Below, in pieces: positions 35,811-44,771 of a stretch of DNA of 64,000 bases. A program made the position numbers and the translations under genes. This DNA is from Mycobacterium sp. SM1. GTDB lineage: Bacteria > Actinomycetota > Actinomycetes > Mycobacteriales > Mycobacteriaceae. The DNA lies in assembly GCF_018361265.1 (NCBI RefSeq), contig NZ_JAFLNH010000001.1, positions 806,001 to 870,000 of the forward strand, given 5' to 3'. Under the pieces are notes generated by a model that was given only the letters and a program-made list of their open reading frames with translations, did not search any database and had not been told where the DNA came from. Position 1 is the stretch's first letter. Each line of letters begins with the position of its first letter.

Positions 35811-37832
35811 TCAGCAAGGAGGGGGGATGTTGAGGCTAATCGAGTCGTTGGCCTGCTCAAGAGATGAGTCCGTGCTTGTGGTGGAGATGAGAGATACCTG
35901 ACCGTTAAGGGCGAATGTCCCACCGCGCCGGTGTTTGCGGCGGAACCGCCGCCACTTGGGCCAGACTGAGGAGTGCGCCGACATCACCGCATCGACGCAT
36001 TTCACCCACCCCGGCTGCGTAAGGGCGTTCGCCAATGCTCTGATAACCTCCTCTGGCACACCCGTCGTGGGCTTGTGCGCATCCAACCCGGCTTCTTCCC
36101 GGGTGTAGAAGCCGTTGAGCGCTTCGCAGGAATATCCGATGAGGATGCGTGTGTCTTTCCTAGCCGTCGTGCTGTGCACGATGCTGAGGCGATCGCGGAG
36201 GTAGGCGCCGAGGGCATCGGCCTCGGCGACCACCAAGGCCCTCATCGAGTGCATGGCTGCCCGTGTCCGCGCGTAGTAGTGAAACGCCACAGGGTCCGCG
36301 AGGATGTCAGCGACCATCAGCAGGTCGGTGAGCGACACGACCCAGGTCGGACGGTTGACATTGCCGACCACCGCCAGGTCGGCCGAAGCCAGTGGGTCTA
36401 TCCGCTCGAACGTCACGACAATTGCGGTGCCACCAGGGACGTCGCGAGGAAGAAGCTCGACCGGCGGCCCGCTCGAAGTGGGCGCAAACGACCGCCCACC
36501 TTCATCGAGAATGTAGGTAAGGGCGCGATCGGTCTGGTCGACCGCCTTGCCGAGGATCTCCTTGACCTTCGTGTCGACCCTGCGCGGCGCCCCGCGTCGA
36601 CCAGATTCGGTCAGTGCGATTGCCTTGGCCTCGACGACCAGCGGCCACTCCGCGGAGACAAGGGAGTCGATCTCTCCCCGGTCTCCGGAAGCGAGCGCGT
36701 AATGCTGCGTCGAGTAGACGTTCGCGGTCCCGAACACCTTCTTCAATGCGCCGGCGACCAAGCGTTGATGCGCGTCCTGGCGGTGCTTGTAGTACTTCTG
36801 CGGGTCGAAGCCGTTGCGCTTGGGTTCCACCGTGAGGCGCTGGTGGATGACAGCCGACAACGACCACGGGTCCGGAACGAAATACGTCCCGTCGTCGAGC
36901 TTGATGCAGGGATGGGTGCGCGCCCGGTTCTGGTCTCCGAGCTCGCGGAACTCCGGTTGGCAGCCGTACTCCGTTGAGAAGAAGTCGAGCATCGCGGTGA
37001 TCTGCTCAACGGCAATGCCGCTGCTGGCCGCTACTTCCTTGGGGTCCCACAGCGTTATCCCGTCGAACGCCTTCCGCATCGCTTCCCCGACCGCGGGGTT
37101 GCGCGCGCCGCTGTTCAGTGCGGCGGTCACTGCGTCGAGCGCCGACCTGAACGTCTGGTTCACTGAACGGTTGTGCCGCCGAGTGGCTCGAATCACGTCC
37201 GCGGGATCGAAGCCGAGTCCGGTTATGTAGTAGTCGCGGTGTCGTCCGAACACCTCGGCGTCGACCTGTTCGAGATGTACCGCGTAGCCGGGCATCCGGT
37301 CTGCCTGGTCCTCCAACCTCAGCTGCAGCAGCAGCTCGCGGTCCCCGTCCTTGGCGTCGGCGTTCGCGTAGGACGCGGTGATCATGCGTGCTTGGTCGGC
37401 ATCGAAGATGTCGCTGATCAGTTGGCTCACGCGTTGCGTTACCTCGTGCGGGGTGGCCGCGTCGCCGGCAGGATCCACGGACAGTGCGACACCCACCAGG
37501 TACTCGACCTTGGCCGCCCACGTCGATGTGGCATCCCCATCGGCGAGGCTCTCCGCACAGCTGAACGGGGCGGTCATGGCGGGCACCACTACTGAGTTGA
37601 TGAGCTGAGTGAGATCCCGACCGGCCACCAGGTTGCGGAGCTCCTCGATCAGCGCGGGCAGCCCGCCCGCCCGAGTCTGGAGCGCCTCAATCATCTCGTT
37701 GATGACTGCGTCACGTTCAGGCCCCGGCGGCAGCGACATCCGCACTAGTCCGGACCCAGAGCGTGTCGTGCAGTGGTACAAGGCATCGAGATCGAACGGC
37801 CGATTCTGCGGGAATCCACCAAGTCGGGACAT
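35811..37832 (-). CDS. large hypothetical protein with PD-(D/E)XK nuclease-like motif
   Basis: 673 residues from ATG 37832 (MSRLGGFPQNRPFDLD); the 60 upstream in-frame codons are unlikely coding. The N-terminal two thirds are mostly helical without recognised domains. Residues about 370-470 carry a nuclease-like core: VYSTQHYALASGDRGEIDSL followed by PLVVEAKAIAL, giving E387/D389 and E401-x-K403, the E/D...E-x-K pattern of NERD/restriction-like folds. The C-terminus is basic (KWRRFRRKHRR). It stands alone and divergent from the AbiE region. Given its mobile setting and cargo neighbours, a single-gene antiphage or restriction role is a reasonable inference, not shown. Confidence 0.75.
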   Translation of the reverse strand: MSRLGGFPQNRPFDLDALYHCTTRSGSGLVRMSLPPGPERDAVINEMIEALQTRAGGLPALIEELRNLVAGRDLTQLINSVVVPAMTAPFSCAESLADGDATSTWAAKVEYLVGVALSVDPAGDAATPHEVTQRVSQLISDIFDADQARMITASYANADAKDGDRELLLQLRLEDQADRMPGYAVHLEQVDAEVFGRHRDYYITGLGFDPADVIRATRRHNRSVNQTFRSALDAVTAALNSGARNPAVGEAMRKAFDGITLWDPKEVAASSGIAVEQITAMLDFFSTEYGCQPEFRELGDQNRARTHPCIKLDDGTYFVPDPWSLSAVIHQRLTVEPKRNGFDPQKYYKHRQDAHQRLVAGALKKVFGTANVYSTQHYALASGDRGEIDSLVSAEWPLVVEAKAIALTESGRRGAPRRVDTKVKEILGKAVDQTDRALTYILDEGGRSFAPTSSGPPVELLPRDVPGGTAIVVTFERIDPLASADLAVVGNVNRPTWVVSLTDLLMVADILADPVAFHYYARTRAAMHSMRALVVAEADALGAYLRDRLSIVHSTTARKDTRILIGYSCEALNGFYTREEAGLDAHKPTTGVPEEVIRALANALTQPGWVKCVDAVMSAHSSVWPKWRRFRRKHRRGGTFALNGQVSLISTTSTDSSLEQANDSISLNIPPPC

Positions 37833-38062
37833 GACGTGATCGTAAAGATGACATCCGACAGTTGAGCGCGGCCCGCGGCGATCGTCACCGCACTGCCAGG
37901 ACGAGAAAATAGCAGTGCGAGCAGGATGTTTTCGAGCTGAAAGGATTGTTGTAGTCGCCGAATAGGCGCAAGATCGATACAGTCGAGGTCTGGTCAGTTC
38001 GGTTTCAGACATGGTCGACGGTCAGGCGACTTCTGCTGAACTGTCACAATTCCGTCGCCCTA

Positions 38063-38926
38063 TCAATCCGCTCGATGAACCTCTGCACGGCCGCGGCGGC
38101 TTGCTCGACCGTCGGGGAAAGTTCGAGGTGGTCCAGTCCCTCCAGCGCGCCTGCGTAGATCGGCGGCCAGTGGCGGCAACGTGGCGACTCTCGGTGGCCA
38201 CGTATGCTGGGCGCGCGCTTCGAATATCGCGATGCACGCGCTGCGCGTCGGCACGAGGTCGGCATCGGGCAGCAGTGCTTCGAGAAGCTGCAAGTCCACC
38301 AGGTCGTGAGCGCGGTCGTTGACCTTCGGTTCTTCGAGCACCGCAGTTACCGCGTGCAACTTCTGCGCGATTTGCCACGGAAGTGTCATACACGGCACCG
38401 CGACTGCTGCGGGCACGCCAACGAGGCCGAGCGCATCGGAGGTAAGGGTGTCGAACTGGTCGGCATTGCCGGCTTCGACGGCGGAGACCTCGATCGGAAC
38501 AGTTGCGAAAGCCCGGCCTCGGTAGCTCAGCTTGGCGGTGAATCGGCGCGGCTTGATGGGCATGCCAGGTACATCGATCTCTTCGGGGGCAGTGAAGGTC
38601 GCAGCGAATCCTTCCCACCCCGTCTCACCTGCCTCAGCAAGCTGTTCATGGATCGATTCGATGTTGCGGCGCGCGACCGTGTCAAAGTCTTTGGAGGTCC
38701 GTGAATTCGGTATTCCCCTCCGCAATTCCAGCGACGATCCGCCTTTCACGAGCAGCAGCGGAGCACCGTTGTCGTCGGTGAGCATGGCTGCGAACTGTGC
38801 TACGACGATCATCGCGACGTGCCGCTGGAGGCGACCGAACACGACGCCCTGCCGTTCTGCTACTTGGGTGAGCCGATCTCGTAGTGAGCGCAGATTTGTT
38901 GGCGGCGACGAATAGGGCTTGGTCAC
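38063..38926 (-). CDS. AbiEii-type nucleotidyltransferase toxin, C-terminus frameshifted
   Basis: 287 residues from GTG 38926, which overlaps the antitoxin stop (GTGA). It has the AbiEii/MenT nucleotidyltransferase core LLVKGGSSLELRRG (GS motif, residues 60-70) and SKDFDTVAR (D80-x-D82), with IAQKLHAVTAVLEEPKVNDR and HDLVDLQLLEAL downstream. The last 40 or so residues are in the wrong frame. A one-base shift near 38175 would restore HWPPIYAGALEGLDHLELSP ... IDRATEL, ending at 38044. AbiEii toxins transfer nucleotides to tRNA or other targets. The shift lies beyond the catalytic core, so activity may remain. Confidence 0.85.
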   Translation of the reverse strand: MTKPYSSPPTNLRSLRDRLTQVAERQGVVFGRLQRHVAMIVVAQFAAMLTDDNGAPLLLVKGGSSLELRRGIPNSRTSKDFDTVARRNIESIHEQLAEAGETGWEGFAATFTAPEEIDVPGMPIKPRRFTAKLSYRGRAFATVPIEVSAVEAGNADQFDTLTSDALGLVGVPAAVAVPCMTLPWQIAQKLHAVTAVLEEPKVNDRAHDLVDLQLLEALLPDADLVPTRSACIAIFEARAQHTWPPRVATLPPLAADLRRRAGGTGPPRTFPDGRASRRGRAEVHRAD

Positions 38927-39507
38927 GCCGATGCTCGCTTCGTCCGAACGCGAAATGCGCTGGTGGGCTTATCGAGTGCGGCGCGTAACTCGGCTGCTGG
39001 CCCACGGCGGAGCGCGCCCTCGGCTTCGGCCCGCTCGATCGCGGCCCGAAGCTGATAAGGATCGGTGCCCGTCTTCAGGCAGTCTTTGATGGTGCGCGCA
39101 ACCGTCGTGACGGGTATGCCGTCGACCGTTGTGACTTCGGTTGCCTTGAGCTCGCGGCGGTGCAGCCGATACAGTCCGCCCCCGGCTGCGCGTGGATGGT
39201 TGTCGCGCGGGACGGTGAGATGGATGCGCGACGGGTTGACGTCCGCGAGGGCATGAAGGGCCAAGGCCGACCCATGCGAGATCACACCACGGCCCAATGT
39301 CCACGAGACAGCGGCAGCGAGATCGTCGTGCTCACCGCGGGGCAGGACTGGTACTCGGTACACACCGCGGCCGGCACGCTCAAGGCGTCCGCGCGCGGCA
39401 AGGAGCCGGAGCTGCGTCGGGTCCACGCCTATGTCTCGCGCATCGCGGGTCGTGACGTAGCCATGCTGTTCGGCCGCAACTGCGACGAGCCGATCCCAGA
39501 TCGTCAT
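38923..39507 (-). CDS. AbiEi-type antitoxin/transcription regulator
   Basis: 194 residues. The N-terminal winged helix (VAAEQHGYVTTRDARDIGVD, RLERAGRGVYRVPVLP) is followed by the AbiEi C-terminal domain (SHGSALALHALADVNPSRIHLTVPRDN, VTTVDGIPVTTVARTIKDCL). First gene of the two-gene type IV toxin-antitoxin operon. It normally represses its own promoter; no clear palindrome was seen upstream. Confidence 0.87.
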   Translation of the reverse strand: MTIWDRLVAVAAEQHGYVTTRDARDIGVDPTQLRLLAARGRLERAGRGVYRVPVLPRGEHDDLAAAVSWTLGRGVISHGSALALHALADVNPSRIHLTVPRDNHPRAAGGGLYRLHRRELKATEVTTVDGIPVTTVARTIKDCLKTGTDPYQLRAAIERAEAEGALRRGPAAELRAALDKPTSAFRVRTKRASA

Positions 39508-40119
39508 GTGCGCAATCGTATCAAAAAGATACGCTTCTGCACACAGCTTGGTCCGGAGGTCAAGCTTCGACGAATGCGGGCACTGGGCTCGTCCAGATTA
39601 GGTGCGCCTAGTTCGCGCCAAGCGAACACCGCCTCAGCATCTCGAGGCACCACGGCTGCCCTTGTCGCAGATAGCGTGGATGGACCATGACAGGAGTGAC
39701 GGCGGACGGCGCGGAAAATACGTCGCCGCCACGGCCCACGGTGGCCGAGCTGAAGCCCGGGACCCCTGCGTGGCGTGTGAACGTGGCGATGTGAGCCCAC
39801 CAGTTTCTTTGGGCTGATCCACAACCCCGCGATGGCGGCGGCGCTCGGAAAGCCCGAACCTCCAGCCGATCCGGCTGGCGGGCCACCCAAGACCGTGCCC
39901 TTCGACCCGTGGTCGGTCGCAGATTTCTCCCGATACCTGAGCACCCTAAGCCTGCCCGCCGCGGGCGATGCGGTGACCCTCCACCGCATCCTTAGACCGT
40001 ATGTGGTGACTGCTCGCGGAGTGGAGTAGTTGCTGGCCGGGGCCTCGCTCACGCAATCTCGTGGGTTACCGAGCGCGGTTCCGTGCTCGGCCTTTCCGAC
40101 AGGTGTGAAGGAGGCCCCG
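39508..40119. other. gene-poor region between AbiE operon and decayed IS110
   Basis: About 610 bases. It contains a short ORF at 39687-39797 (36 codons, MTGVTADGAENTSPPRPTVA...) and, in another frame, 39832-40029 (AALGKPEPPADPAGGPPKTV ... LHRILRPYVVTARGVE). These may be fragments of one degraded gene, but no family is recognised. The right part probably contains the non-coding left end of the IS110-type element. Confidence 0.4.
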
Positions 40120-41199
40120 GTGTTCTGTGAGCATACGAGTGTTGGTTTGGATGTGCACGCGTTCGGTTGTCGCGGCGGCGATCGATGGGCGAAGCGGCGA
40201 GGTGTTTCGGGCGCGGTTGACGTCGTCGCATGCGGAGGTCATCGAGTGGGTGGCCAAGCTGCCGGGTCCGTGCGCGGTGGTCTATGAAGCCGGTCCGACG
40301 GGTTTCGGGTTGGCGCGGGCGTTGTCGGCGGCGGGGTTGCGATGCGAGGTCGCGGCGTCATCCAAGCTGTTTCGCCCTGCTGGTGATCGGGTGAAAACCA
40401 TGCGCGCGACGCGCTTAATTTGGCGCGGTTGTTGCGGTTGGACGAGGTTGTGCCGGTGCGGATTCCGAGTTCAGCCGAGGAGGCTGCCCGGGATCTGGTC
40501 CGCGCCCGGGAAGCCGCCCGAGCGGATTTGATGCGGGTCCGACATCGGTTGTCGAAATTGTTGCTGCGTCACGGGGTCGTCTACTACGACGGCAAGGCGT
40601 GGACCGAACGGCGCGACCGGTGGCTGCACCACCAGCGATTCGACGCCGCCCCCACACACTCGGCGTTCGAGGATGCCTACGAGGCGGTGGTGCTGGCTAC
40701 GGCGCGGCGTGCCCGACTCGATGAGAAGATCACCGCGCTGGCCGCTGACAGCGAGTTCGGCCCGATGACGCGACGGCTGGCATGTCTGCGCGGCATCTCG
40801 ACGTTGACTGGGTTCGCGCTGGCGGTTGAGATCGGCGACTGGGACCGCTTCACCGGCGCGAGCATCGGCGCCTATCTCGGCCTGGTTCCGAGCGAGTATT
40901 CGTCCGGGACCAGCCGGGCGCAGGGCGCGATCACCAAGACCGGTAACACCCACGTGCGGCGGCTGCTGGTTGAATCTGCCTGGCACCACCGCAGCGCCTA
41001 CCGGCCTGGAGTGGCACTCAGGCGTCGCTGGGATCAGGCTTCGGCTGCGGCCCGCGCCCGTGCTCACGCCGGCAACCAGCGCTTGCATGCCCGCTGGGTT
41101 GACTTGAGCCTACGCAGGAAACGAGCGGTGGTCGCCAACGTCGCTGTCGCCCGTGAACTTGCCGGCTGGTGCTGGTCGCTGGCGGTGTTGCCCGACTGA
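40120..41199 (+). pseudogene. IS110-family transposase with two frameshifts
   Basis: GTG 40120 with a GAAGGAGG ribosome site begins VFCEHTSVGLDVHA (DEDD Asp). A base is lost near 40160, after which the frame continues SVVAAAIDGRSGEVFRARL. A second lost base near 40400 splits the expected TDARDALNLARLLRLDE. From 40420 the frame is intact to LAVLPD, with the Tnp20 domain LRGISTLTGFALAVEIGDW, SIGAYLGLVPSEYSSG and GNTHVRRLLVESAW carrying the conserved Ser region. The element is therefore inactive. Confidence 0.85.
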
Positions 41200-41664
41200 A
41201 ACCCACCAGCCCCCGAGCCGACCGTGGAGGGATCGAATCATCCAGGTCACAACGCGAGGAGCAACGCGTCCCGAGGCTATGAGCAACCGGTGGCCCCGTG
41301 CCCTTGGCCACGCTCGTCCTTAGACCCGCGCTACGCTCCCAGCCGAACACCGGTCCTGCGGTAATCAACCCGCGCATATCAGCCTCGACCACGCGTCGCG
41401 AAACGACACGCTGACCTCGACCCTCGATCCCCCCACGGCCCTCCCCAATTCCTTATTCCCCCATAGCCGCAACACAATGACGTCGTCCTACGCCGGCGTC
41501 AAGGCCAAGCCCCTCCGGGGTGGGGCCTTGACGGCCCCAGCCTTGACCTCGGCTACGGCCGACGTCCACGACAGCAGCTACGGGGGAAACAGGAAATTCC
41601 TGCCCTGCAACGAAATCAGGGCCGAATCAGCGTGTCCGCTTGACAAACGGTCCCTACATATCAG
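41200..41664. other. intergenic region with a strong stem-loop
   Basis: About 465 bases without a gene. A hairpin at 41498-41532 pairs GTCAAGGCC with GGCCTTGAC and continues CCCC/GGGG around a short loop. It may be a bidirectional terminator or part of an old element end. Confidence 0.5.
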
Positions 41665-43345
41665 CCTCAATCCGTGGACCAGTGATTTGGTGTCGTCGGG
41701 GGCCTGGTTTTCGGCATGGTTGAGGTGGTTGGAATGGTGTGGGCAGGTGTGATCTGCTGGCCTGGACCAGCTTTCCTTGGGGTTTCTTGGGTCGGGCCTG
41801 GTAAGGGGGAGCGGATAGGGGCTGGCTGGACGGGTCAGGCGGCGCGGGGTTGGGCGGTGGGGTAGCCGGTGACGTTGTCCCACAGCGTTGTCCATTCAAA
41901 CTTGCGTGGCCAGTGCGCAGGTAGGTGCAGCATCGGTTTGCGGGCGGGCGCGGCGAAGCGGGCCGGCGCGGTGACCAGGTCGCGGCGCAGGGTCGCTTCG
42001 CGCGCGACGGCGTGCTGACCGCCGGCGATGGTCCCGGCGGCGCGCAGCAGGTTGTGCGCGATGACCGCGCAGGCCAGCCAGGCGCAGTTGGCGGCGAACA
42101 GGCCCGAGGGGATGAGCTAGCGGCCCGTCGATCAGGTCGGCGAAGGTGGTCTCGATGATGGCGTGTTTGCGGTGGGTGAGGTCGGCCTGGTCGGTGGGCA
42201 GGGTGGAGTTGGTCAGAAACGGGTGATAGCGCCACACCGGGAACAGCGCGTCGGGGTAGCGGGCGTCTTTGACGCGGCGCACCACCAGCCGCGCGGTCAC
42301 CCGGCCATGGCCCCGCACGGTCAAGGTGTACGGCGTTTCGGCGACCTGGGCATCGGAGATCAGCGCGCCGGTGTCGGGGTCAACGACGGCGCCTGGGTAG
42401 TGCACCGGGGTGAACGCGGCCTCGTCGATGGTTTCGGTCGCGGCGCTGACTCGGCGGTTGCGGCTGAGGGTCAGCGAGAATTCGACTTGCTCATCAAGGC
42501 AGGCCCCAATCACCTTCTTGGTGCCAAACGCCGCATCGCCGCGGGCCATGATCTTTGCGTGCGGGTCGATCACACGAGCGGTGGCGATCGCTTGTTTGAG
42601 CTGGCGGGCCGCGCCACGGCTGGAGCCGGTCTTGCCGCCGCGCAGCCACGCCTGGGCGATCACCGCCGCCGCGGTCGATGTGCACAACGTTGTCACCAGG
42701 GGCGAGAGTCCTCTGCGCAGCAGCGCGTGCCCGGCGATCTTGGCGTGGCCGAACGAGGCGCCTTGTTTGTGGTGGCCGTAGACCGGGCGCGGCAGCGAGT
42801 CGATGTCGACAAACATCCGCTCGTGGCTGCCGGGCAAAAGCGGTGTGCGGGCCGCGAGCGCGATCAAATGCTCGCGGGCTACCGCGGCGAGCTGGTTGGC
42901 GTGCCCGAAGGTGAACTCGCGCAGAAAGATCCCCAACGTGGAGGGCGCATACACCTCGTGAAACACCCGGGGTGTGCCGCCGGCGCGCAGCACGCCCGCA
43001 TCATCGATGCTGTCCGCCCCGCACATCATGGCGGCGATAATCGTGGTCAGTTTGCCGGCCGGGTTGACCGCCCCGGAGGCCCCCCGGGTCGATGGCAGAT
43101 CCACATGCTGATCGATCAACCGCGAAAGACCAGCCTGCTCAGCCAGTTCCAACACCGGAACCAACCCGGCCGACGACACCAGATTCTGCTCGTCAAACAC
43201 CGCAGACTCGACGCTGAACGTATGCGATGAGTGCGCCGAAAATGCCTTCCGGGGACAGGACTTTAGCAATCCCATTGTCCCAGTTCAGAAGGCATTTTCG
43301 CTGTTCACACGCCGATGAAATCACCGGCCCATCCACGAATTGAGG
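41665..43345 (-). mobile_element. IS1380-family element, copy 1
   Basis: Ends carry an inverted repeat: CCTCAATCCGTGGA at 41665 and the complement of CCTCAATTCGTGGA ending at 43345, followed on both sides by gtgattt. The flanks (atcag / ctaaa) do not match, so no target duplication is seen. Same family as copy 2 at 51514. Confidence 0.75.
41835..43275 (-). pseudogene. IS1380-family transposase, frameshifted
   Basis: Homology to copy 2 begins at SSHTFSVESAVFDEQNLVSS; the ATG of copy 2 is GCG here, although an upstream in-frame ATG (MGLLKSC) exists. The DDE domain includes MFVDIDSLPRPVYGHHKQGASFGHAKI, IMARGDAAFGTKKVIGACLD and RHPFL-type WRYHPFLTNS. After ETTFADLIDGPLAH, near 42111, two bases are missing; the proper continuation (PSGLFAANCAWL ... 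WDNVTGYPTAQPRAA) is in the next frame and ends at 41835. Confidence 0.85.
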
Positions 43346-43507
43346 CTAAAACTAAACTGCCAGCCGAAGGGTCACGCGATCGAGAGAACTCTTACACCAC
43401 GCCTCCGGGTTTGACCCAAAAAAGAAGGTGTACACGAAACCCGGGATGGTCCAACCCGATAAGCTGTCTCTCATGGCGTGCCGCGGTGGGGAGAGGTGAG
43501 CGCGTAT

Positions 43508-44083
43508 ATGCCTGGGCCAATCGACCAGACTCTGTCGAGTAGGCGGGACACCCACCTGCTCAAGTACGACGGCGGCGTACTTGTCTCTCAGTTATCAAAC
43601 GCCGATCGCTACGAGTTCGCAAATCCACTGCATAGGTTTAACGGCGTCAAACCATGGGCTCTTGGGCTAGCACCCCTGCCACCCGGCATGGATTACGCCG
43701 ACATGGTGGAAGCCGGCATTGACTCGACGGAATATTTGCAGGCCGCCGGCAGCGATCCAAAGACGATCATGGTTGAGATCCGCAAACCGGGCGGCCAGCA
43801 GTGGGCCGTGGAGTGGGTGCGCTACGCCGTGGGTCACCCCCACCAGGGCGACAAGGAGCCCGCTGCAGTGGCGGTCAAACTACCGGTCGGCACCTACACC
43901 ATCCCCTGCCACGAGGTATTCGACGCCGACGAGGCCACCGAGCTATTTTGGACCTACTACAAAACCGGCGACATCCCCGACGACTACAGCCTGCGGCCCA
44001 TCGAAGGCTACACGACTGACGGCGCGATCTTTGACCTGCGTGACGGCACACCGCGAATGGTATACGCGGGCAAGAAGCATTAA
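43508..44083 (+). CDS. hypothetical protein
   Basis: 191 residues from ATG 43508 (GTG 43496, with a GGGGAGAGG site upstream, is an alternative). Contains KYDGGVLVSQLSNADRYEFA, RFNGVKPWALGLAPLPPGMD, KTIMVEIRKPGGQQWAVEWV and YTIPCHEVFDADEATELFWT. There is no signal peptide or TM segment. The mixed alpha/beta, acidic character (IPDDYSLRPIEGYTTDGAIF) resembles immunity proteins of polymorphic-toxin loci, and it lies just beyond the ESX toxin-like locus on the facing strand. I do not recognise the family, and the immunity idea is inference. Confidence 0.6.
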   Translation: MPGPIDQTLSSRRDTHLLKYDGGVLVSQLSNADRYEFANPLHRFNGVKPWALGLAPLPPGMDYADMVEAGIDSTEYLQAAGSDPKTIMVEIRKPGGQQWAVEWVRYAVGHPHQGDKEPAAVAVKLPVGTYTIPCHEVFDADEATELFWTYYKTGDIPDDYSLRPIEGYTTDGAIFDLRDGTPRMVYAGKKH

Positions 44084-44088
44084 CGCGC

Positions 44089-44679
44089 TCATCGTCTGTC
44101 GGTGCTGTTCAAGAACGCCCCCTGAACAGTGTTGCTGAGCTGGGCGATGTCCTCAGTCAAAGTTGCTTGGTGATCGATCTTGACGAAGATGCCGTGCTCA
44201 ACAAGCAGCCCCTTCATGCCACCGCCAGTCATGTAGGTGCTGTATTGGGCCCAGATACGTTGTTGGTCGCCGAGGGTGATGTGTCCGCTGCACCGCACCG
44301 CCGTGACTCCAGGGATCAGCGAGGCTATCGGCGTGGAGACGACGATGTCATCAGCGCCAAGGGCGCGCAACGTGCAATCAGCGTTGTGCCGCAGGACTTC
44401 CTCCGGCGGTTCACCGGTGAATTCGAAGACGCTGATCGTCTCGCACGCGTCCCAGCCTGCGAGGGGATCGTGGCGGTAAACCGCGGTGCGGGTGGGTTGA
44501 ACGGGGCTGTTTTCGGCGCGGCCGATCTGCCAGCCGGCAGGAATAGGTAGTGCGGCCAGCCACCCGGGCGGGTGGTCTGGGCTGATCAGTGTCAGGTCGG
44601 TGACGTAACGGCCGATCGCGTCAACAACTGATTCCACCGCCGGGCGGTGGCTGTCGGCGGGTGGGTCGGTTGGTATCAA
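44089..44679 (-). CDS. hypothetical protein downstream of ESX toxin-like gene
   Basis: The start is taken as TTG 44679, which overlaps the stop codon of the interrupted upstream gene (TTGA, translational coupling). The ORF could be read further upstream, but that part is another frame of the older gene's hydrophobic tail. The 196-residue product contains VVDAIGRYVTDLTLISPDHP, GWLAALPIPAGWQIGRAEN, FEFTGEPPEEVLRHNADCTL and YMTGGGMKGLLVEHGIFVKI. No signal peptide. Tight coupling to a putative secreted toxin suggests a cognate immunity protein or chaperone; function not recognised. Confidence 0.65.
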   Translation of the reverse strand: MIPTDPPADSHRPAVESVVDAIGRYVTDLTLISPDHPPGWLAALPIPAGWQIGRAENSPVQPTRTAVYRHDPLAGWDACETISVFEFTGEPPEEVLRHNADCTLRALGADDIVVSTPIASLIPGVTAVRCSGHITLGDQQRIWAQYSTYMTGGGMKGLLVEHGIFVKIDHQATLTEDIAQLSNTVQGAFLNSTDRR

Positions 44680-44771
44680 TTCTGTTGGAAGACCAAGGTA
44701 AGCCAAGGCAGCAGACTCGCGACCCCGGTTACCCCAACCGCTCCGCCCGCCTTCGCGGCGTCCTGACCGGA

